Origin: DASRRB01 sp036732755
Lineage (GTDB): Bacteria; Planctomycetota; B15-G4; SIAN01
DNA length: 9,445 nt
Assembly: GCA_036732755.1 (NCBI GenBank)
Contig: DAINBU010000165.1
Span: 1 to 9,445 of the forward strand
Reading direction: 5' to 3'
A program made the translations under genes and the position numbers. Of the stretch, positions 1-6,877 are shown piece after piece (within the stretch, counting starts at the first letter, position 1; each line of letters begins with the position of its first letter). Below the pieces are notes generated by a model. The model had not been told where the DNA came from. It ran no database searches and saw only the letters and a list, made by a program, of their open reading frames with translations.

Positions 1-1583
1 TCGGCCGGCTGTTCGAGCCAGCACGCGTCGACGCCGAAGGCGTAGGGCAGCGACCACGCCGAGATGTCGTAGAAGGTGGTGCGCTCGACGGTGGCACGCG
101 GCTCGAGCAGCGCCTTCGCGAGCCGCTTCATCGGCTGCGCCATCGGGACGAGCACCGTCCCCTCGGGCAGCACGCGCTCGGCGGCGTCGCGCCCGTCGAA
201 GCCGTGCACGCCGCGCCCGACGAAGGCGGCGTTCGCCACGTCGACCTCGATGCCGTGCAGCAAGAGGAGGCGCACCAGCCGGCGCAGCGTCGCGCGGTCC
301 TCGGACGGCAGGAGCGCGACCTCGCGCAGCGAGCCTTCCCGTCCTTCGCGCAGCGCATCCGCGAAGAAGCTCCACCAGTCGAGCAGGAGCTGCTCCCTCC
401 CCGCGCGCGCCGTCTCGATCGTCGCGAGCGACGCGATGAAGTGGTGCGCGACGCGGTCCTCGAGCGTGAGGAGCGCGCCGTCCTCGCGCTTGAAGGCGAG
501 CCCGCCCGCCGCGTGGCCCGCCTGCTCGTAGGTCATCCCGATCGCGCCGCGCAGCGACGGGAAGCTGTCGCCGTAACCGGGGTAGAGCAGGTCGAACTGC
601 TCGCCCGTGTAGTAGGACCAGCCGAAGCGGTCGAACGCCCGCGCGTTGCCCCGCCCGAACCGCTCGCCCCACTCCAGCGTGCTGCGCGGCAGGTTGGCGT
701 TGCGCGGCAGGTCGGCCGGGAAGAAGAAGTAGGACGAGTTGGCGTACATCTCGTGGAAGTCGACGTGCACCTGCGGCGGGCAGCGCGCCAGCCACGCGAG
801 CCGCGCGCGCGTCTCGTCCTGCGTCGCGAAGCACCAGTCGCGGTTCATGTCGAAGTAGTAGTGGTTGACGCGGCCGCCGGGGGAGGGCTCGTCGTGCTCG
901 CGCGCCGCGGGCTCGGGGTCGGGCTCGGCGCCGACCACCGACGAGAACCAGTGGACGTAGCGGTCGCGCCCGTCGGGGTTGAGGCACGGGTCGATCACGA
1001 CCAGCGTCTGCTCGAGCGTGCGCGCCACCGCGTCGCCCTCGCCCGCCGCGAGGTGCCAGAGCACGGCGAGCGCCGCCTCGCTCGAGGACGGCTCGTTGCC
1101 GTGCACGTTGTAGGAGAGCCAGACGACCGGGAGCTGCTCCGCGATGCGGGCGCGCGCGGCCGCCTCGTCGGGGACGATCCTCGCATCCGCGAGTTCGCGC
1201 AGCCCGCGCGCGCTCGCGTCGATGCGCGCCAGGTTGGCCGGGCTGCTCACGAAGCAGAGCAGCAGCGGCCGCCCCTCCGTCGTGACGCCGTAGTCGACGA
1301 CGCGCACGCGGTCGGTCGCCTTGGAAAGAGCGCGTACCACCGCGATCAGGTCGCGGTGCTCGGTGAAGCGGGCGCCGAGCGGCGCGCCGAGCAGCTTCTC
1401 GAGCCGGGGGACGTCGCCGCGGTAGCCCGGCGCCGGCGTGAAGGTGAAGCCGTCGGGGCGCGTCGACGCGAAGAGGTCGGCGGCCGGCCGCGCCTGCGGG
1501 AGCGGGCGGGCGAGCCCGTCCGGAACGCTCGCGAGGGAAAAAAGGATGCAGCCAGCGGCCGTGAGACCGGACGGACGGTTCAT
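1..1583 (-). CDS. Exported zinc carboxypeptidase, peptidase family M14 (partial, C-terminus off the left edge)
   Basis: The frame is open from ATG at 1583 to the window edge, giving 527 residues without a stop. A hydrophobic N-terminus (about residues 7-26) looks like a signal peptide, so the enzyme should act in the periplasm or outside the cell. The M14 zinc site is readable: HGNE at 161-164 gives the HxxE ligands H161 and E164, and H277 in DFHEMY is the likely third ligand. NPDGRDR at 202-208 and MNRDW at 246-250 match the family's substrate-binding region, and E353 in MTYEQAG is the expected catalytic glutamate. These spellings fit the large bacterial M14 subgroup whose catalytic domain is followed by a long C-terminal region, here partly missing. 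The start is supported by GGAGG ten bases upstream. The gene diverges from the LOG gene across 95 nt. The family assignment is confident; the natural substrate cannot be told. Confidence 0.93.
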   Translation of the reverse strand, partial: MNRPSGLTAAGCILFSLASVPDGLARPLPQARPAADLFASTRPDGFTFTPAPGYRGDVPRLEKLLGAPLGARFTEHRDLIAVVRALSKATDRVRVVDYGVTTEGRPLLLCFVSSPANLARIDASARGLRELADARIVPDEAAARARIAEQLPVVWLSYNVHGNEPSSSEAALAVLWHLAAGEGDAVARTLEQTLVVIDPCLNPDGRDRYVHWFSSVVGAEPDPEPAAREHDEPSPGGRVNHYYFDMNRDWCFATQDETRARLAWLARCPPQVHVDFHEMYANSSYFFFPADLPRNANLPRSTLEWGERFGRGNARAFDRFGWSYYTGEQFDLLYPGYGDSFPSLRGAIGMTYEQAGHAAGGLAFKREDGALLTLEDRVAHHFIASLATIETARAGREQLLLDWWSFFADALREGREGSLREVALLPSEDRATLRRLVRLLLLHGIEVDVANAAFVGRGVHGFDGRDAAERVLPEGTVLVPMAQPMKRLAKALLEPRATVERTTFYDISAWSLPYAFGVDACWLEQPA

Positions 1584-1632
1584 CCCGCGACTTCCTCCGC
1601 TCTTTTGTTCGCGAGGCGGGGCGAAGGAGGCC

Positions 1633-1638
1633 ACCTTA
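1633..1638 (-). promoter_or_regulatory. Candidate -10 element (TAAGGT) for the M14 peptidase gene
   Basis: On the minus strand TAAGGT fits the TAnnnT form of a sigma-70 -10 hexamer and lies about 50 nt before the ATG, leaving an untranslated leader of roughly 40 nt that holds the GGAGG ribosome site. No good -35 hexamer is visible at the usual distance. The call rests on position, on the rarity of AT-rich hexamers here, and on similar hexamers before other genes in the window. Confidence 0.3.
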
Positions 1639-1664
1639 CTTCAGGCGGCGTGCCGTTTCCGTCC

Positions 1665-1670
1665 GATATC
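1665..1670 (+). promoter_or_regulatory. Candidate -10 element (GATATC) for a leaderless LOG-family transcript
   Basis: GATATC ends eight bases before the ATG at 1679. A -10 element here would start transcription at or within a base or two of the start codon. This agrees with the absence of any Shine-Dalgarno sequence before that ATG. No convincing -35 hexamer is seen, and the match to the -10 consensus is only partial. Confidence 0.25.
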
Positions 1671-1678
1671 CCTGACCC

Positions 1679-2524
1679 ATGTCCCGCCGGTCCGACGAGA
1701 AGAACGCCCGCCACGCGCCCGGCCGCATCGGCCTCGCGCCGCACGCGCCGGAGACCAACGGCCACGCGCCGTCGGGACGCGCCGATCCGATCTTCGCGGT
1801 CGATTCCTTCGACCTGCCCGCGCACGGCGCCGACCGCCGCTCGGCCGAGTTCGTGAAGGAGCCGTGGCGGATCTTCCGCATCCTGTCGGAGTTCGTGGAC
1901 GGGATCGACGAGATGCGCGACGTGAAGCCGGCCGTCTCGATCTTCGGCAGCGCGCGCACGCCCCGCAGCCACGCGAACTACCGCGCGGCGCGCCGATTGG
2001 CGCGCGACCTGGCCCGGCGCGGCTTCTCGATCGTGACGGGCGGCGGGCCCGGGATCATGGAGGCGGCCAACCGCGGCGCGAAGGACGGCGGCGGCCGCTC
2101 GATCGGGCTCAACATCAACCTCCCCCACGAGCAGAAGCCCAACCCCCACCAGGACGTCGCGCTGCACTTCCGGTACTTCTTCGTGCGCAAGTTCCACTTC
2201 GTGAAGCACTCGACCGCGTTCGTCAACTTCCCGGGCGGCTTCGGGACGATGGACGAGATGTTCGAGGCGCTGACGCTGATCCAGACCGAGAAGGTGCGCG
2301 AGCTGCCGGTGGTGCTGATCGGCAAGCGGTACTGGAGCGGCCTCGTCGAGTGGATCAAGCAGACGATGCTGCTGCAGCGCAACGTGAGCCACGGCGACCT
2401 CGACCTCTTCCACGTCACCGACGACCTCGAAGAGGCGGCCGACCTGATCGAGACCTGCTGGCGGAAGAACCTCGTCCTGAGCGAGGGGCTCGCCGAGGTC
2501 CGCCGCGTCCATTCCGGCCGCTGA
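1679..2524 (+). CDS. LOG-family (TIGR00730) Rossmann-fold nucleotide 5'-monophosphate nucleosidase
   Basis: This 281-residue cytoplasmic protein carries both LOG signatures: GGGPGIMEA at 121-129 and PGGFGTMDE at 185-193, the second being the PGGxGTxxE motif that supplies the catalytic glutamate. Members hydrolyse the N-glycosidic bond of nucleoside 5'-monophosphates, releasing the base and ribose 5-phosphate. Some activate cytokinin ribotides and others act in nucleotide salvage; the substrate cannot be fixed from sequence. Older databases call the family lysine decarboxylase, which is a misnomer. About 80 residues precede the Rossmann core, with a low-complexity stretch (1-35) and then a helical PWRIFRILSEF segment often seen in longer members. 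The ATG is the first in frame after the divergent intergenic region. It has no Shine-Dalgarno sequence and may be translated from a leaderless mRNA. The membrane-protein gene follows 101 nt downstream. Confidence 0.92.
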   Translation: MSRRSDEKNARHAPGRIGLAPHAPETNGHAPSGRADPIFAVDSFDLPAHGADRRSAEFVKEPWRIFRILSEFVDGIDEMRDVKPAVSIFGSARTPRSHANYRAARRLARDLARRGFSIVTGGGPGIMEAANRGAKDGGGRSIGLNINLPHEQKPNPHQDVALHFRYFFVRKFHFVKHSTAFVNFPGGFGTMDEMFEALTLIQTEKVRELPVVLIGKRYWSGLVEWIKQTMLLQRNVSHGDLDLFHVTDDLEEAADLIETCWRKNLVLSEGLAEVRRVHSGR

Positions 2525-2546
2525 GCCGACGCACGGCTTCGTCGGC
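2525..2546 (+). terminator. GC-rich hairpin immediately after the LOG-family stop codon
   Basis: GCCGACG (2525-2531) and CGTCGGC (2540-2546) are perfect inverted repeats around an 8-nt loop, starting at the base after TGA. No T-run follows, so it is not a canonical intrinsic terminator. It could slow or partly end transcription, or protect the 3' end of the LOG message before the next gene. Confidence 0.35.
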
Positions 2547-2563
2547 CGAGCCGGCGCGCGCGC

Positions 2564-2569
2564 TACCAT
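2564..2569 (+). promoter_or_regulatory. Candidate -10 element (TACCAT) for the YfhO-like gene
   Basis: TACCAT lies in an otherwise GC-only stretch, 56 nt before the GTG start of the membrane-protein gene and after the hairpin that follows the LOG gene. It fits TAnnnT, and a start site just downstream would leave a leader of about 50 nt containing the GGAGAG ribosome site. No -35 hexamer is evident. Confidence 0.3.
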
Positions 2570-2625
2570 CCCGGGCCGCGACGCCTCGTCGTCGCGCTTC
2601 CTCGCGTCCCGCGGAGAGTCGACCG

Positions 2626-5322
2626 GTGCGCGCCGCACTCCTGGCCGCGATCCTCGCGCTCCTCGGGGCGCTCGCCTGGTTCGCGCCCTTCCTCGCGCCC
2701 GGCCGCGCGCTGCTCGGCACCCATCCGCTGCTCTACCGGCCGTTTTCCTCCGCGCGCGACCTGCTCCCGGCGGCGCAGCGCGAGGAGATCGCGCGCGCGG
2801 CGCGGCCGCTCTACGGCGACAAGATGCTGCAGCACGATCCCGAGGTGCGCTACAGCTGGATGCGGCGCGGCGATCCGCTGCCGCCGACCTGGAATCCGCA
2901 GGTGCTGGGCGGCGTGCCCCACCTCGCGACCGGGCTCTCCTCGTCGCTCGCGCCGTGGATGTGGATCGCGGCCGCGGTCGAGCCGCCGCGCTGCTACGCC
3001 GTCATCGCGGCCGTGATGACCGCGCTCGGCGGCTGGTTCGCGTTCCTGATGCTGCGCGCGTTCGGCGTCGCGCCGGCGGCGGCGGCGTTCGGCGCGCTGC
3101 TCTTCGCCGGCTCGGGCTGGATGTCGATCCACCAGGAGTACTTCCAGCTCACGGGCGCGGCGATCTGGCTGCCGCTCGCGCTCTGCGGCGCGAAGCGGAT
3201 CGCCGACGCCCCCGACGCCAATGTCGAGCGGCCGTGGCGCGGCGTCTTCGCGCTCGGCGTCGCGATCGGCGGCGCCTTCCTGTCGGGCTTCCCGCAGATC
3301 GCCGTCTACGCGCTGCTCGTCGCCGGGCTCTGGATCGGGCTCTCGCTGCTCGTCGGGCTCGCGCGGCGGACGTGCTCGCTGCGGAGGGCGGGCCGGATCG
3401 TCGCGGCCGGCGCCTTCGCGGCGGTCGGCGGGCTCGGGATCGCCTCGCCGCAGCTCCTCTCGACCGCGGAGTTCGTCCGCCTCTCGTCGCGCCGCGCGCT
3501 CGATGCGTCGGTGGTCGAGCGCCAGGCGCTGCCTCCGGGCGCGCTGCTCGGCTTCGTCTTTCCGGGACTGCTCGGCCGCGCGCCGACGCAGGCCGAGATC
3601 GAGACGGAAGCGAAGGTCGCGCAGGACGAAAAGCGCCTGCCGCGCCTCGAGTCGCTCTTCGGTCTCGCGCTCGCCGACACGGCGCGTTCCGACGTCCGCA
3701 ACAACCCCTTCGAGATCGGCTGCGCGCTCGGGCCGGCGGCGCTCGCGCTCGCGCTCTTCGGCGCGTGCTGCGGTCGGCGCGGCGCGCGCCTCTTCTTCGC
3801 GCTGCTCGCGGCGCTCGGCTTCGCGCTCGCGCTGCCCGGTCCGCTGCTCCACGCGAGCGTCGCGCTGCCCGGGCTCGACATCGGCGACCCCAAGCGCGCG
3901 CTCTTCCTCGCGCAGGCGGCGCTCGGCGTCCTCGCCGCGCTCGGGCTCGAGCGCGCCTTCGCCGACGAGCGCTCCGGCCGGCGGGCGACTGCACTGCTCT
4001 TCGCGTGCACGCTGCTCTTCTTCACGCTGGCGGCGGCGGCCGGATTCCTCGCGACGCCGGAGCGGCTCGCGGAGTGGGCGGCGCCGCGCATCGCCGCGAG
4101 CCTCGGCCTTCCCGAAGCGGAGGTGCGCGCCGGCCTGCCGGCGGTCGTGGTCGGGCGCGGCCGCGACCTGCTGCTCCTGGAGCTCGCCGGCGCCGGACTC
4201 TTCTCCGCGCTCGCGGCGCTCGCGCTCGCGTGGCGGCAGCGCTGGCGCGCGCGGCCGCTCGCGCCGACGCTCGCGCTCTTCGGCGCGATGGCGCTCCCGC
4301 TCTGGCTCTTCTGGCGCGACGCGACGACGCCGATCCCGACGGCGGGGCTCGACGCGCGGCCGCCGCTCGTCGACCACCTGCTGAAGGAGCCGCCGCGCGG
4401 GCGGATGATCCACGTGAACACCGCGGGGTCATTGCCGGCGCTCCCGCCCAAGCTGCCGATGCTCTACGGCGTGCGCGACGCCCACGGCTACGTCGCGGCG
4501 TTCCTGCGGAGCTGGCAGGATCTGTTCGAGGCGATCGAGCCGGGCTCGACGCTCTCGGTCGGGATCCTGCCCCTGAAGGACCCCGCGAAGCTCGCGCTCC
4601 CGCTCTTTTGTCGGCTCGACGTCGAGTACGCGCTGGTCGAGCTGCCGGCCGGCGCCGCGCCGCCGAGCGTCGCCGGCTGGTCCGAGGTCGCGATTCCCGG
4701 CGCGACCGAGCCGGACGATCCGGCGGAGCCGCGGCTGCACTGGTGGAAGGCGGCGGCGCCGTTGGGGCGCGCGAGCTTCGTCGCGACCGTGCGCCTCTTT
4801 TCCGACGAGGACGAGGTGGTGCGCCGCCTCGTCGACGATTCGCTCGATCCCGAGCGCGAATGCTGCGCGAGCGAGGCGGCCGCGGCGCCGCTGCTCGCGA
4901 GCGGCTTCGTCGACGCGCCGGCCGGTCCGGGGGAGGCGCGCCGGCTGGCGTGGCCGGGCGATTCCGCGGCGCCGGCCCGCGCCGCGCGCGCGACGCCGCT
5001 CGAGCTGCGGCCGGCCGCGCTGCGCTTCGCGACCGAGGGCGGCGGCGGGCTGCTCGTGCAGAGCGACGCGTGGTACCCGACGTGGCGCGCGCGCGTCGAC
5101 GGCCGCGAGGTCCCGCTGCTGCGCGTCGACCACGCGCTGCGCGGCGTCGTCGTCCCGGCCGGCGACCACGTGGTCGAGTTCGTCGACGTGCCGCGCCCGC
5201 TGCTGCTCGGCCTCTTCCTCGCGCCGGCGGCGTTCGTGCTGCTGCTGCTGCTCGCGCTCGCGCGCCTCGATCCGGCCGACACCGCTATCGTCGAGCCGTG
5301 CCCAACCCCTTCCGACTCCTGA
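2626..5322 (+). CDS. YfhO-family multi-pass membrane protein, probable GT-C-type glycosyltransferase
   Basis: This 898-residue inner-membrane protein has about ten or more hydrophobic segments, beginning at residues 3-24 and ending near 858-880. After the first membrane helix, residues 64-100 read YGD..QHDPEVRY...G..P.TWNP...GG.PHLA, the layout of the first extracytoplasmic loop in YfhO and related GT-C glycosyltransferases. Near the C-terminus, residues 809-855 form the compact beta region typical of YfhO (SDAWYPTW.ARVDG, then VVVPAGDHVVEF). GT-C enzymes move sugars from a polyprenyl-phosphate carrier to an acceptor outside the membrane; Bacillus YfhO has been linked to lipoteichoic-acid glycosylation. 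The acceptor here is unknown, and no partner enzyme loading the lipid carrier is nearby. The GTG start has GGAGAG seven bases upstream and leads straight into the first helix. The last 25 nt overlap tgt in another frame. Confidence 0.85.
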   Translation: MRAALLAAILALLGALAWFAPFLAPGRALLGTHPLLYRPFSSARDLLPAAQREEIARAARPLYGDKMLQHDPEVRYSWMRRGDPLPPTWNPQVLGGVPHLATGLSSSLAPWMWIAAAVEPPRCYAVIAAVMTALGGWFAFLMLRAFGVAPAAAAFGALLFAGSGWMSIHQEYFQLTGAAIWLPLALCGAKRIADAPDANVERPWRGVFALGVAIGGAFLSGFPQIAVYALLVAGLWIGLSLLVGLARRTCSLRRAGRIVAAGAFAAVGGLGIASPQLLSTAEFVRLSSRRALDASVVERQALPPGALLGFVFPGLLGRAPTQAEIETEAKVAQDEKRLPRLESLFGLALADTARSDVRNNPFEIGCALGPAALALALFGACCGRRGARLFFALLAALGFALALPGPLLHASVALPGLDIGDPKRALFLAQAALGVLAALGLERAFADERSGRRATALLFACTLLFFTLAAAAGFLATPERLAEWAAPRIAASLGLPEAEVRAGLPAVVVGRGRDLLLLELAGAGLFSALAALALAWRQRWRARPLAPTLALFGAMALPLWLFWRDATTPIPTAGLDARPPLVDHLLKEPPRGRMIHVNTAGSLPALPPKLPMLYGVRDAHGYVAAFLRSWQDLFEAIEPGSTLSVGILPLKDPAKLALPLFCRLDVEYALVELPAGAAPPSVAGWSEVAIPGATEPDDPAEPRLHWWKAAAPLGRASFVATVRLFSDEDEVVRRLVDDSLDPERECCASEAAAAPLLASGFVDAPAGPGEARRLAWPGDSAAPARAARATPLELRPAALRFATEGGGGLLVQSDAWYPTWRARVDGREVPLLRVDHALRGVVVPAGDHVVEFVDVPRPLLLGLFLAPAAFVLLLLLALARLDPADTAIVEPCPTPSDS
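5286..5291 (+). promoter_or_regulatory. Candidate internal -10 element (TATCGT) for a leaderless tgt transcript
   Basis: TATCGT lies inside the end of the upstream membrane-protein gene and ends six bases before the GTG of tgt. Transcription seven bases downstream would begin exactly on that GTG. tgt has no Shine-Dalgarno sequence, so it needs either coupling to the upstream gene or a leaderless start. No -35 match is visible, and the hexamer also encodes amino acids, so coincidence is possible. Confidence 0.25.
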
Positions 5323-6515
5323 AGCAGGACCCGTCCGGCGCCCGTCTCGGCGAGCTCGCGCTCGCGCGCGGTACCGTCCCGACCCCGACCTTCATGCCGG
5401 TCGGCACGCTCGCGGCCGTGAAGGGCGTGACGCCGGTCCAGGTGGCGGAGACCGGCGCCGGGATCTGCCTCGCCAACACCTATCACCTCGCGCTGCAGCC
5501 GGGCGCCGACAAGATCGCCAAGCTCGGCGGGCTCCACGCCTTCATGGGGTGGAAGCGGCCGATCCTCACCGACAGCGGCGGCTTCCAGGTCTTCTCGCTG
5601 CCCAAGCGCGAGGTGAACGAGGAGGGCGTCACCTTCACCTTCGAGAAGGGCGACGCGCCGATGAAGCTGTCGCCGGAGCGCTCGATCGAGATCCAGGAGC
5701 AGCTCGGCTCCGACATCGCGATGGTCTTCGACGAGTGCATCGAGTACCCGTGCACGGAGGCGCGCGCCGCCGAGTCGATCGAGCGGACGTACCGCTGGGA
5801 GAAGCGCAGCCTCGCCGCCCACAAGCGCGCCGACCAGCTCCTGTTCGGAATCGTGCAGGGCTCGACCTTCCCTGCGCTGCGCAAGCGGAGCGCGCAGCAG
5901 ATCGTCTCGCTCGGCTTCGACGGCTACGCGATCGGCGGCGTGAGCGTCGGCGAGGGGCTCGAGCTGCTGAAGAAGATCGTGAGCGTGACCGCGCCCCACC
6001 TGCCCGCCGACCGCGCGCGCTACCTGATGGGCGTCGGCCTGCCGGAGGACATCTTCGCGGCGGTCGAGCGCGGCATCGACATGTTCGACTGCGTGATCCC
6101 GACCCGCTACGGGCGCGGCGGCACGCTCTTCACCGTGCGCGGCCGGATCCGCATCAACCACCGCAAGTACCGCCGCGACGGCTACCCGGTCGACAAGAGC
6201 TGCGACTGCTACACCTGCGCGACCTTCCCGCGCGCCTACCTGCAGCACCTCTTCACGGCGCGCGAGCCGCTGGGAGAGACGCTCGCGACGATCCACAACC
6301 TGCGCTTCTACCAGCGCATGATGGAACGCATCCGCGAGTCGATCGAACAGTCGCGCTTCGCCGAACTCCGCGACGCCTTCCTCGGCGAGATGCACGCGCT
6401 CGACGCCGACGACTCCGAAGAACCGGCGCCGCCGAGCACCGGCGAGCCGCTCCGCGAACGCGGCTTCGACGACGGACGCTCCGCTCGAACGAAGTCCCGC
6501 AGAGGACGCCGCTGA
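5298..6515 (+). CDS. tgt: Queuine/preQ1 tRNA-guanine transglycosylase
   Basis: The 405-residue product exchanges guanine 34 for preQ1 in the anticodon of Asn, Asp, His and Tyr tRNAs, the committed tRNA step of queuosine synthesis. Every key element is present: the base-binding DSGGFQ with D92, GIVQGS at 184-189, GGVSVGE at 213-219, nucleophile D264 in MFDCVIPTR, and zinc ligands C302, C304, C307 and H333. The zinc and nucleophile positions match the Escherichia coli numbering as I recall it, which supports the GTG start at 5298. That GTG sits 25 nt inside the preceding gene and has no ribosome site, suggesting translational coupling or a leaderless message. After about residue 368 there is a 37-residue tail, first acidic and proline-rich and then Arg/Lys-rich (ending SRRGRR), beyond the usual length of about 375. 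No queC, queD, queE, queF or yajC is in the window. Confidence 0.97.
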   Translation: MPNPFRLLKQDPSGARLGELALARGTVPTPTFMPVGTLAAVKGVTPVQVAETGAGICLANTYHLALQPGADKIAKLGGLHAFMGWKRPILTDSGGFQVFSLPKREVNEEGVTFTFEKGDAPMKLSPERSIEIQEQLGSDIAMVFDECIEYPCTEARAAESIERTYRWEKRSLAAHKRADQLLFGIVQGSTFPALRKRSAQQIVSLGFDGYAIGGVSVGEGLELLKKIVSVTAPHLPADRARYLMGVGLPEDIFAAVERGIDMFDCVIPTRYGRGGTLFTVRGRIRINHRKYRRDGYPVDKSCDCYTCATFPRAYLQHLFTAREPLGETLATIHNLRFYQRMMERIRESIEQSRFAELRDAFLGEMHALDADDSEEPAPPSTGEPLRERGFDDGRSARTKSRRGRR

Positions 6516-6556
6516 CTCCCAGCTCGTAGCGCGAAACCGTTTCGGTCTCGAACGCC

Positions 6557-6578
6557 GTCTCCACCACCCTCTGGAGAC
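6557..6578 (+). terminator. Candidate hairpin terminator downstream of tgt
   Basis: GTCTCCA (6557-6563) and TGGAGAC (6572-6578) pair perfectly around an 8-nt loop, about 40 nt after the tgt stop and in the gap between converging genes. No T-run follows on either strand, so termination would be weak or need Rho. The same hairpin forms in transcripts coming from the right. Confidence 0.35.
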
Positions 6579-6591
6579 TCCGCACGCCCCG

Positions 6592-6654
6592 ATGACGTCA
6601 CGCCCACTCCGGTTCGGTTCCACGCCCGATGGCGCAGCAATGACGTCGGACGTC
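6592..6654. repeat. Small GACGTC-based direct repeats in the convergent gap
   Basis: ATGACGTC occurs at 6592-6599 (inside the palindrome TGACGTCA, 6593-6600) and again at 6640-6647, where GACGTC is repeated after a single G (6642-6654). Three GACGTC hexamers thus fall within 63 nt. They lie in the 210-nt region between tgt and the small basic-protein gene (6516-6725), where no gene is seen. The function is unknown and chance is quite possible. Confidence 0.35.
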
Positions 6655-6704
6655 GTGCGAGGACCGTGGCCGCCACCGAGGCGTGACTTTCATGCGCAGA
6701 CCTG

Positions 6705-6722
6705 CGGCCTCGCCGCGAGCCG
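6705..6722 (-). terminator. Possible hairpin just after the small basic-protein gene
   Basis: Read on the minus strand, CGGCTCG and CGAGGCCG pair around a 3-nt loop with one bulged base, starting three bases after the TAG stop. It is short, has no T-run, and lies in a sequence where GC inverted repeats arise easily, so it is only a weak terminator candidate for the minus-strand genes. Confidence 0.22.
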
Positions 6723-6725
6723 CGC

Positions 6726-6824
6726 CTAGTTCTTGAAGTGCTTCCTCATCCGCTTGGAGCGGCGCGGATTCGCGGGTCGTTTGCCGTGGTTGGCTTTCTT
6801 GGTCCGGCGGCGGGGCTTGGACAT
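6726..6824 (-). CDS. Very small basic protein resembling ribosomal protein bL37 (32 residues)
   Basis: The 32-residue product is about half Arg and Lys. Residues 10-17, KANHGKRP, match the core of the 24-residue mycobacterial 50S subunit protein bL37 as I recall it (RGRKKRDRK..KANHGKRPN). The short basic segment before the core (SKPRRRTK) also fits. A protein of this type would be buried in 23S rRNA. About 14 basic residues after the core (residues 19-32, ending KHFKN) go beyond the mycobacterial protein. The ATG at 6824 is preferred over the longer frame upstream because the basic sequence starts there and a GGGAGAG purine run lies upstream. It is the last gene of a minus-strand pair, 53 nt after the 115-residue protein gene. 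The gene is almost surely real; the bL37 name rests on a short remembered motif and could instead be another small rRNA-binding protein. Confidence 0.72.
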   Translation of the reverse strand: MSKPRRRTKKANHGKRPANPRRSKRMRKHFKN

Positions 6825-6877
6825 CTCTCGATCTCTCCCGGTCTCGTCCCGTGGTCGTGGCGCGGCGCTTGGCGCGC

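Noticed and set aside
204..1856. Plus-strand open frame of 550 codons
   Set aside because: It is antisense to the M14 peptidase, whose zinc and catalytic motifs are all readable on the minus strand.
1679..2524. Naming the LOG-family protein a lysine decarboxylase
   Set aside because: The PGGxGTxxE signature belongs to nucleotide nucleosidases, and no pyridoxal-phosphate site is visible.
2563..4413. Long minus-strand open frame (616 codons) opposite the YfhO-like gene
   Set aside because: It is a low-complexity Arg/Glu-rich shadow with no family match, lying against a gene with clear membrane helices and family motifs.
2955..5297. Apparent N-terminal extension giving an 1186-residue fusion to Tgt
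   Set aside because: The part before 5298 is Arg/Ala-rich out-of-frame reading of the YfhO-like gene. Tgt active-site numbering also fits a start at 5298.
6532..6544. Palindrome CGAAACCGTTTCG just after tgt
   Set aside because: The one-base centre leaves little room for a stable hairpin, and it is short enough to be chance; the 6557-6578 hairpin is better.
4488..6623. Long minus-strand open frame (711 codons) opposite tgt and the end of the YfhO-like gene
   Set aside because: tgt is certain on the other strand; this frame has shadow composition.
6592..6728. Small plus-strand frame starting with ATG in the convergent gap
   Set aside because: It has no ribosome site, no recognisable composition, begins inside a palindrome and ends opposite the bL37-like gene.
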